Shown piece by piece: positions 59,479-64,000 of a DNA stretch of 64,000 nt; the stretch's first letter is position 1; each line of letters begins with the position of its first letter. The notes beneath the pieces were generated by a model that saw nothing but the letters and a program-made list of their open reading frames with translations, had not been told where the DNA came from and ran no database searches. Source of the stretch: Eubacterium multiforme. Its GTDB lineage: Bacteria > Bacillota > Clostridia > Clostridiales > Clostridiaceae. Position numbers and translations under genes: made by a program. Where the stretch lies: NCBI RefSeq assembly GCF_030813415.1, contig NZ_JAUSUF010000004.1:1-64000 (forward strand), read 5' to 3'.

Positions 59479-59715
59479 ATGGACGTATTTGGAAGAATGA
59501 ATTCAATGATTATAGATTTAGTAAAAGCAGCACAAATAGTAGGGTTTGGATTACTTGCTTATTCACTTTTAAAGGCTGGAATACAATATTTTGTACATGG
59601 AGCAGAAGGATTTAGAGCTGCTAAAGGAACAATAATTGCAGGAATTGTAGGATTTGTATTAGTTGTAGGTTCTATAGCAATTGCTAGTTATTTAAAAACA
59701 AAGCTTTATTTTTAA
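59479..59715 (+). CDS. Maff2 / VirB2-TrbC-like small membrane protein
   Basis: The 78-residue protein has two membrane helices (about 13-30 and 48-70) around a GAEGFRAAKGTIIAGIVGFVLVVGSIAIASYL core. This matches Maff2 proteins that precede or follow virD4 in Gram-positive conjugative elements and resemble VirB2-type components. TTGGAGGCG precedes the ATG. GC-rich palindrome copy 6 lies between it and virD4. Confidence 0.8.
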   Translation: MDVFGRMNSMIIDLVKAAQIVGFGLLAYSLLKAGIQYFVHGAEGFRAAKGTIIAGIVGFVLVVGSIAIASYLKTKLYF

Positions 59716-59735
59716 ATATTTAAATATATTAAAAG

Positions 59736-59752
59736 GTGTTCCTGGGGGACAC
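59736..59752. repeat. GC-rich 17-base palindrome, copy 6 (variant)
   Basis: GTGTTCCTGGGGGACAC differs from the G-centred form at two left-arm positions (C to T), both still pairing as G-T. Flanks are AAAAG and CTTTTT. It lies 31 bases before ATG 59784. Confidence 0.88.
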
Positions 59753-59783
59753 CTTTTTAATAAGGCTTAGTAAAGGAGGAACT

Positions 59784-62228
59784 ATGGAATTTATTAAAAC
59801 GATTTTATTTAAAATTAAAATTTATTTAAGTGAAGATGAAGCTAATAAAGAGATAAAAAGAGCAAAGATATTAGCAAGTAATAAATTTATTTTATCATTA
59901 TCGTTGATTATTTTCATCTTAGGAGGATTATTTATAAATATAATGTTATATACAATAGAATTTGCTTTTAATAGAATTAAAAATAAAAAATTAGTCTTTA
60001 ATTTTTTAAAAGGTATATTTTCATTTTCAAGTGAATTTTGGTTTATTTATTTAATAGTATTTATAATACTTTTATTGATTATAGTTAAACTTCAATTTAG
60101 ATTAAAAACAAGTTTTAGAAGTATAAATGAAGGTCAAAAGGGTACAAGTAAATTTTGCACTATAAAAGAAGTAGATGAACAATATAAATCTATTCCCGAA
60201 GTGGAAACTGATGAAGAAACAAAAAAAGGTGGATATGAAGGTAAGGGTGGAGTTGTTATAAGTAGATTAGGAAAGAAAGTTTACATAGATGATAGTAAAT
60301 CAAATAATTTAGTTATAGGAACTACTAGAAGTGGGAAAGGAGAATTATTTTTATTTCCTACTATAGATGCTTATAGTAGAGCAAAAGAAAAAGCTAGTTT
60401 AGTTATAAATGATCCAAAAGGAGAATTGCTCGGCGGAAGTAAAGAAACCTTAGAAAAAAGGGGATATAGAATAGAAGTATTAAATTTAATAAATCCTGAA
60501 AAATCTATGTCTTATAATCCGCTACAACTAATAATTAATGCTTATGAAAAAGGTGATTTAGGAGAAGCACAGAAGTTATGCAAGACATTAACATATGCAA
60601 TGTATTATAAGCCAAATGTTAAAGACCCTTTTTGGAATGAAAGTGCAATGAGCTTAGTTAATGCTCTAATACTTGCAGTAATAGATAAAGTATTTAAAGA
60701 GATTAATCCTTTAAAAGATGAACTAAATAAAAGAGAAGATTTTATAAAGGAGAATACTGATGAAGCTCTTTTAAAAAAGAATAAAGAAAGAATAGAAGAA
60801 GTAAAAAAAGAACTTAAAGAAAAAGAAAAAAATAAGGAAAAAATAACATTGTATACAGTAGCTCAAATGTTATCAACATTAGGTTCTGTTTATGATGAAA
60901 AAGGAAATAATGAATTAGATAAATATTTTCAAAGTTTAGATGTGAATAATATAGCTAAAATACAATATGCTACAAGTAATTTTGCTAAAGGGACAGCAAG
61001 GGGAAGTATATTTTCTGTTGCTATGTCAGAACTACAAAAGTTTACTATGGAAAAGATAGCAAAACTAACATCAAAAAATTCAATAGATTTATTAGATGTA
61101 GGTTTTTATAATGAAAAAGACAATAGACCGGTAGCAATATTTATTATATTGCCGGATTATGATAAATCGGATTATATAATATCTTCAATGTTTATAAGAC
61201 AATTATATTATGTATCAGCAAAAAATGCTGAAGAATGTAGTGGTGAGTGTGACAGAGATATAGTATATCTTATAGATGAAGCTGGTAATGTTCCACCAAT
61301 AGAAGATTTAGAAACATTACTTACAGTAGGATTAGGTAGAAGAATTTTCTTTACTTTAGTTGTACAAGAATTATCTCAAATAGAAGCTAAATATGGTAAG
61401 GACGCTTCAAAAACTATAATAAGTAGTTGTGCAAATAAAATATATATTATTACAACAGATAAGGACACCGCTAGAGAAATATCAGAACTTTTAGGAGATA
61501 AAACAATAACTACAGTATCAAGAAGTGGTGAGTTTATGGATACAACAAAACATCATACCGAAAGTGTTGATTCACAAAAACTTATAGATGCTAATAAACT
61601 AATGTTATTTAAAGAAGGAGAAACAGTAGTTATAAGAACACTAAAAAGACGAAATAAAAAAGGTGATTTAATAGTACCTAATCCAATTCATAATTATGGT
61701 GAAACTAGAATGAAATATCGATATGAATATCTAGGAAAATATTTTGATAATACAAAAAGAGTTAAGGATATTGATATTAAATGTATTCATAATGATGTTA
61801 AGTTAGAAGATTTAATATTATTTAACCTTGACAATCAAGTTCTTTATAGTGATGTAGATGTAAAAACTCCTGGTGAATATTTAGTTAAAGTAAAAGATAA
61901 AGAAAGTAAAGATGGAATAAAAGAATATAAAGTAATAGTAAAAGATATAGAAGAAGTTCTTAAAGAGAAGAAGGACAATAAAAAAGAAAATTTAAAAAAT
62001 AATAATACTACTAATAAAATAAAAATATTTGAGATAAGAGAAATATTTTCTCCAAAAGAATACAAAAAAATAATTATAGAACTTAAAAAGAGCTATTCAA
62101 GTAAACAATATGAAAAAATTACTTATAAAAGTGATTTTAAAGAATTAGAAAATATATATAATATTAAACCTAGAGAAAATTTAAAAAACTGGTTAGATAT
62201 AGGAATTGAAAGAATAAAAGAAATGTAA
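59784..62228 (+). CDS. virD4: VirD4/TraG-type coupling ATPase of the conjugation system
   Basis: The 814-residue protein has two N-terminal membrane helices (about 32-58 and 78-102), Walker A VIGTTRSGKGE (about 178-187), NPLQLI and Walker B DIVYLIDEAGNV, with the all-alpha insert between. It links the relaxosome to the secretion channel. The last 170 residues add an Ig-like-looking stretch (DVDVKTPGEYLVKVKDKES) and a helical tail, beyond the usual family end. AAAGGAGGA precedes ATG 59784, chosen over the longer frame from 59736. Confidence 0.92.
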   Translation: MEFIKTILFKIKIYLSEDEANKEIKRAKILASNKFILSLSLIIFILGGLFINIMLYTIEFAFNRIKNKKLVFNFLKGIFSFSSEFWFIYLIVFIILLLIIVKLQFRLKTSFRSINEGQKGTSKFCTIKEVDEQYKSIPEVETDEETKKGGYEGKGGVVISRLGKKVYIDDSKSNNLVIGTTRSGKGELFLFPTIDAYSRAKEKASLVINDPKGELLGGSKETLEKRGYRIEVLNLINPEKSMSYNPLQLIINAYEKGDLGEAQKLCKTLTYAMYYKPNVKDPFWNESAMSLVNALILAVIDKVFKEINPLKDELNKREDFIKENTDEALLKKNKERIEEVKKELKEKEKNKEKITLYTVAQMLSTLGSVYDEKGNNELDKYFQSLDVNNIAKIQYATSNFAKGTARGSIFSVAMSELQKFTMEKIAKLTSKNSIDLLDVGFYNEKDNRPVAIFIILPDYDKSDYIISSMFIRQLYYVSAKNAEECSGECDRDIVYLIDEAGNVPPIEDLETLLTVGLGRRIFFTLVVQELSQIEAKYGKDASKTIISSCANKIYIITTDKDTAREISELLGDKTITTVSRSGEFMDTTKHHTESVDSQKLIDANKLMLFKEGETVVIRTLKRRNKKGDLIVPNPIHNYGETRMKYRYEYLGKYFDNTKRVKDIDIKCIHNDVKLEDLILFNLDNQVLYSDVDVKTPGEYLVKVKDKESKDGIKEYKVIVKDIEEVLKEKKDNKKENLKNNNTTNKIKIFEIREIFSPKEYKKIIIELKKSYSSKQYEKITYKSDFKELENIYNIKPRENLKNWLDIGIERIKEM

Positions 62229-62230
62229 AG

Positions 62231-62247
62231 GTGTCCCCGGGGGACAC
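62231..62247. repeat. GC-rich 17-base palindrome, copy 7 (G-centred)
   Basis: GTGTCCCCGGGGGACAC, flanked by AAAG and CTTTTAT, starts 2 bases after the virD4 stop and ends 36 bases before TTG 62284. Confidence 0.92.
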
Positions 62248-62283
62248 CTTTTATAATACAAAAATAAAAGGAGGTTTAGAATA

Positions 62284-64000
62284 TTGACAGATATAGAATT
62301 TATAAAAATGCTTATAGAAAATCATGTGTTATCACCTATGGGAGTATTTGCAGATGGATTAAGAAAGATTGGTTGGTGGATAATAAGTGGACTTGTATCT
62401 TTAGTTGATGGATTAGAAAAGGTAGCAACTAAAGTATATAGTTTTAATGATTTCTTTGATTCAAAAGGAGTTAATGATTTATTAAATGCTTATAAACCAC
62501 TTATATTTGGAATACTTGTTTTAGCACTATTATTTTTAGGATATTCTATAATGCTACAGAAGAAAAAGGATAGAAGCGAAATACCAACGAATATTTTAAT
62601 ATCAGCAATGGTTATAATAGCATTACCGCTTTTTATGACAAAGCTTGGAGATTTAACACAAATGTTTGTAAGCTATAATATATCAGAGCAGCAGTCAAGT
62701 GCTAAGGGAATAGTAAAGGATAATGTAAGTGATCTATATTATTTAGATAGAGCAGACTTTAAAATAGGTAATAAAAAGAATGATATTCCAGTAAAAGATA
62801 TAATGAATATAGATATAAATGAACAATTAGATGCTAGTAAAATAAATAATAAAGATTTTAAAGATGTATTTAAACAAAAATTAAGTAGAGATGAAAAGGG
62901 AAATGAAAAACTTGTAGATTTAGATAAAGGTTTCTTTGGAATGTTTGAGGAAGGATATTATAGATATAATGCAAATTTTCTAATTATAATATTTTCTTTA
63001 GCAATAACAGGAATAACACTTTTATGTATAGCTTTAAAGGTTGCTGGAATAATATTTGAACTTGGATTTAAAAAGATATTTGCTACATTATTAGCAATGG
63101 CAGATATTAGTGATGGAAGGAAACTAAAAGCTATAATAATGGATATAGTATCATCATTTGCAGTTTTAATGGTAACATCAGTATTACTTAAAATGTATGT
63201 TGTTTTTGTAGCATTTTTAGGTAATAAACTTGAAAGTTATAGTATTTTAAATTTAGTTGTACTGGCAGGTGTTTCATGGAAAGTAATTGATGCTCCAGAT
63301 ATAGTTGAAAGGATACTTGGAATAGATGCTGGTGTTAAATCTAATTGGGCTTCAGTTTTAGCTGGATATGAAGGAGTTAAAGGTGCAGGTAGAGCTTTAA
63401 TGGGTGCTGGAAGATTAGCTAAAAAGGGATTTGCAAATGGTAAAAACGCTTTTAGAAGTTTATCTGATAAAGGAAAAGATTCATCAAATAATGGTGGTAT
63501 TTATGGAAATGAGAATAGCGAAAATAACAGTAATACAAACAATACCACAAGTCAAAATAGTAATAATTCAACATCTAATAATAAAAATAATGGCACTAAT
63601 ATGAATAATAATAGCAGTACAAATAAAAGTAATAATAAGAGTGAAAATACTAGTAGAAACAATGGTATATATAATAAAGCTGGAGATAATGTAAGTAATA
63701 ATCAAAATATTAATAATAACAATAATAATGGAAATAACAACAATACTGGTAAAGGCGTATATGATAATTCAAATAATAATATAAATACAAATAAAGGAAC
63801 TCCGATACATGATAATTCAAAGTCACCTAATACTGCAAATTTAAAGAAAGATTTTAATAATAAGGCAAATGAATCTAGTAATCAAGGAAATAAAGCTAGT
63901 AATAGCAACATTAATAATAATGTTACTAGCAAATCAACACCAGGTAATTCAAATATAAATAGTAGAAATAATTTTAATATAAAAGGTAGTAATTCACCTA
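62284..64000 (+). CDS. VirB6/TrbL-like membrane protein of the conjugation system (runs off the edge)
   Basis: TTG 62284, with AAAGGAGGT 7 bases upstream, opens a frame with no stop before the window end (572 codons). The first 350 residues hold about seven membrane helices (for example LIFGILVLALLFLGYSIML and LIIIFSLAITGITLLCIAL) and the VirB6-like pattern IGWWIISGLVSLVDGL near the start and ISDGRKLKAIIMDIVSSFAVLM later. From about residue 400 it is Asn/Ser-rich low complexity. It follows virD4, the usual place for the polytopic channel subunit. Confidence 0.85.
   Translation, partial: MTDIEFIKMLIENHVLSPMGVFADGLRKIGWWIISGLVSLVDGLEKVATKVYSFNDFFDSKGVNDLLNAYKPLIFGILVLALLFLGYSIMLQKKKDRSEIPTNILISAMVIIALPLFMTKLGDLTQMFVSYNISEQQSSAKGIVKDNVSDLYYLDRADFKIGNKKNDIPVKDIMNIDINEQLDASKINNKDFKDVFKQKLSRDEKGNEKLVDLDKGFFGMFEEGYYRYNANFLIIIFSLAITGITLLCIALKVAGIIFELGFKKIFATLLAMADISDGRKLKAIIMDIVSSFAVLMVTSVLLKMYVVFVAFLGNKLESYSILNLVVLAGVSWKVIDAPDIVERILGIDAGVKSNWASVLAGYEGVKGAGRALMGAGRLAKKGFANGKNAFRSLSDKGKDSSNNGGIYGNENSENNSNTNNTTSQNSNNSTSNNKNNGTNMNNNSSTNKSNNKSENTSRNNGIYNKAGDNVSNNQNINNNNNNGNNNNTGKGVYDNSNNNINTNKGTPIHDNSKSPNTANLKKDFNNKANESSNQGNKASNSNINNNVTSKSTPGNSNINSRNNFNIKGSNSP

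Noticed and set aside
48479-62247. The GC-rich palindromes as IS ends or CRISPR repeats
   Set aside because: They are too short and too widely and unevenly spaced, and no transposase or cas gene accompanies them.

Overview
The window comes from a very AT-rich, low-GC Gram-positive anaerobe. The gene set (AsrABC sulfite reductase, [FeFe]-hydrogenase maturation, rubrerythrin, strong AGGAGG ribosome sites, T-tailed hairpin terminators, frequent TTG/GTG starts) points to Clostridium sensu stricto, most like C. perfringens. The species is inferred from gene content only. No rRNA, tRNA or CRISPR array was seen.

The chromosomal part is about 1-45.8 kb. Bases 1-3111 hold a rubrerythrin tail, a DUF47/Pit phosphate-uptake pair and a DUF368 polyprenyl-phosphate transporter. 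Bases 3285-9208 form a divergent locus around two Fur-like boxes. One side has a heme-type transmembrane reductase; the other has NusG-II protein, Gx transporter, ApbE flavin transferase and two FMN-binding surface proteins with four SGAT flavinylation sites in total. It reads as an iron-controlled extracytosolic flavin electron-transfer chain. Bases 9281-10869 hold a diguanylate cyclase and an unknown protein. Bases 11124-16469 hold the hydrogenase H-cluster maturation operon (TM1266 regulator, hydE, two tandem hydG, hydF) behind a leader with a terminator hairpin. Next come dbpA, then a sigma-54 unit: a -24/-12 promoter with three upstream near-palindromes, a DMT-type transporter, a large FAD/Fe-S oxidoreductase fusion, and a bacterial enhancer-binding protein on the opposite strand. 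Bases 23.8-32.2 kb carry housekeeping and transport genes, a two-component system and an odd short cis-prenyltransferase.

Bases 32.3-44.1 kb form a sulfite-reduction block. A Crp/Fnr regulator, a hydrosulfide-type FNT channel and asrABC are followed by hemA, precorrin-2 dehydrogenase, hemC, cobA-hemD, hemB, hemL and cbiK. That pathway stops at siroheme, the cofactor of AsrC. A perfect CRP-type palindrome overlaps the regulator's stop codon just ahead of the channel gene. A small unknown gene, an orphan potD and a short membrane protein end the chromosomal part.

From about 46.2 kb to the right edge lies part of an integrative conjugative element or integrated plasmid. It has DNA-binding and replication-like proteins, a MazF-type toxin without a visible antitoxin, two paralogous surface L,D-transpeptidases, a CnaB-repeat LPXTG adhesin, small XRE regulators, small membrane and lipoproteins, gene remnants, and the start of a type IV secretion module (Maff2/VirB2-like, VirD4, VirB6-like running off the edge). 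Seven copies of a 17-base GC-rich palindrome, in both orientations, sit in its intergenic gaps, usually 30-41 bases before the next start codon. This dispersed hairpin family is the most distinctive unexplained feature of the window.
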